Part shown: positions 63,512 to 64,000 of the stretch, piece by piece
How the letters are laid out: each line of letters starts with the position of its first letter
How positions within the stretch are numbered: the stretch's first letter is position 1
Source of the DNA: Brachypodius melanocephalos
Lineage: Eukaryota; Chordata; Aves; Passeriformes; Pycnonotidae
Direction of reading: 5' to 3'
Assembly (NCBI GenBank): GCA_013398615.1
Contig: VZSR01000514.1
Coordinates: 8,427,316 to 8,491,315 of the forward strand
DNA length: 64,000 nt
Notes under the pieces: generated by a model
The model's input: the letters and a program-made list of their open reading frames with translations, nothing else
Databases searched by the model: none
What the model was told of the DNA's origin: nothing
Made by a program: the position numbers and the translations under genes

Positions 63512-63730
63512 CAGAGAATGACGGAATGGTATGGGCTGGGAGGGATCTTAAGGATCATGTAATTTCAACCCCATTGCCATGGGTAGGGAACCTTCTGCTA
63601 GATCAGGTTACTGAGAGCCTGACCTTCAATACCTCCAGGGATGGGGAGCCCACAGCCTCCCTGGGCAAAATAACAGCCCAGGTGGACACAAGGCTACAGA
63701 TTTCCTTGTCTAGATATCAAATGCTGTTTC
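63512..63730 (-). mobile_element. CR1 LINE fragment, 3' end
   Basis: On the plus strand the element begins with a degenerate tail, CAGAGAATGACGGAATGG, then GGCTGGGAGGGATCTTAAGG. ATTGCCATGGGTAGGGAACC and the diagnostic CTCCAGGGATGGGGAGCCCA, then CAGCCTCCCTGGGCA, follow. This is the reverse complement of the CR1 3' end, so it lies on the minus strand with its tail at the left. It is 5'-truncated without coding potential. The right boundary is approximate. Confidence 0.92.
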
Positions 63731-64000
63731 ATTTGCCCCAATAATGATGAGGCTTGCTTGCCACAGAAAGCCCAAGCCACATTTCCATGGGTAAAGCCAG
63801 TGCTCAGCATCTTTAAAAATAATTAGTATTTAAATGTGGCATTATTATTCTTATGGCACTGCCCAGGGACTTGTGCAGACATCCCAGGCCCCGTGTGCCA
63901 GACACTCCACAAACATCCATTTCCCCAGTCTGAGATCTTCTGACCTGAGGACCCAACCTTCCACACATTTGAGTAACCACCAGCATCTCACGGCCGACCG
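63731..64000. other. Unique non-coding sequence to window end
   Basis: No gene or repeat is recognised beyond the CR1 fragment. The last open frame overlaps the CR1 copy and is not coding. Confidence 0.6.

Noticed and set aside
1..64000. tRNA, rRNA, CRISPR arrays, prokaryotic operons or phage-like modules
   Set aside because: No cloverleaf with A and B boxes, no rRNA cores, no regularly spaced repeats and no compact same-strand gene series were seen. The composition is that of vertebrate non-coding DNA.

Overview
This is a stretch of vertebrate nuclear DNA, most probably from a bird. The support is the repeat content. The only clearly recognisable transposons are four short, 3'-end fragments of CR1 LINEs, the dominant retroelement of bird genomes. 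The rest has few repeats, is CpG-depleted and is dotted with homopolymer A tracts. Nothing looks prokaryotic: there are no dense ORFs, operons, ribosome-binding sites or RNA operons. I cannot name the species or chromosome from sequence alone.

I find no protein-coding gene, tRNA, rRNA or CRISPR array that I can support. The longest open frame (53808-54578, 256 codons) is slightly longer than chance predicts but matches no family I know. All other open frames have the sizes expected of non-coding DNA. The window is best read as intergenic or deep intronic sequence. An unrecognised short exon cannot be excluded.

Layout. 1-8.5 kb: AT-rich unique sequence with a strongly AT-rich patch at 1.4-1.56 kb. 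8.5-12 kb: inverted repeats, a TATA-like motif next to a perfect 20-bp palindrome, and a patch with unusually many CpGs (11.4-11.7 kb). 16.4-17.1 kb: two CR1 fragments, tail to tail. 22-32 kb: more GC-rich sequence with three long A tracts (22, 38 and 44 bases). 32.8-34.4 kb: a CR1 fragment, a CpG-retaining patch and a possible MIR SINE remnant. 35873-36007: an assembly gap of 135 N. 36-47 kb: microsatellites, more A tracts and two two-copy tandem duplications. 49.3 kb: a possible decayed retroviral gag fragment. 50-62 kb: unique sequence. 62.6-63.2 kb: the densest CpG-retaining patch, rich in homeodomain, POU, GATA and E-box-like motifs and the best candidate regulatory element. 63.5-63.7 kb: a fourth CR1 fragment.

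Two whole-window observations may matter most. First, 15 of the 16 homopolymer runs of at least 12 A or T are A on the given strand, an asymmetry that could reflect transcription of the opposite strand. Second, non-depleted CpGs concentrate in three short patches that are candidate enhancers. I saw no convincing novel biological system.
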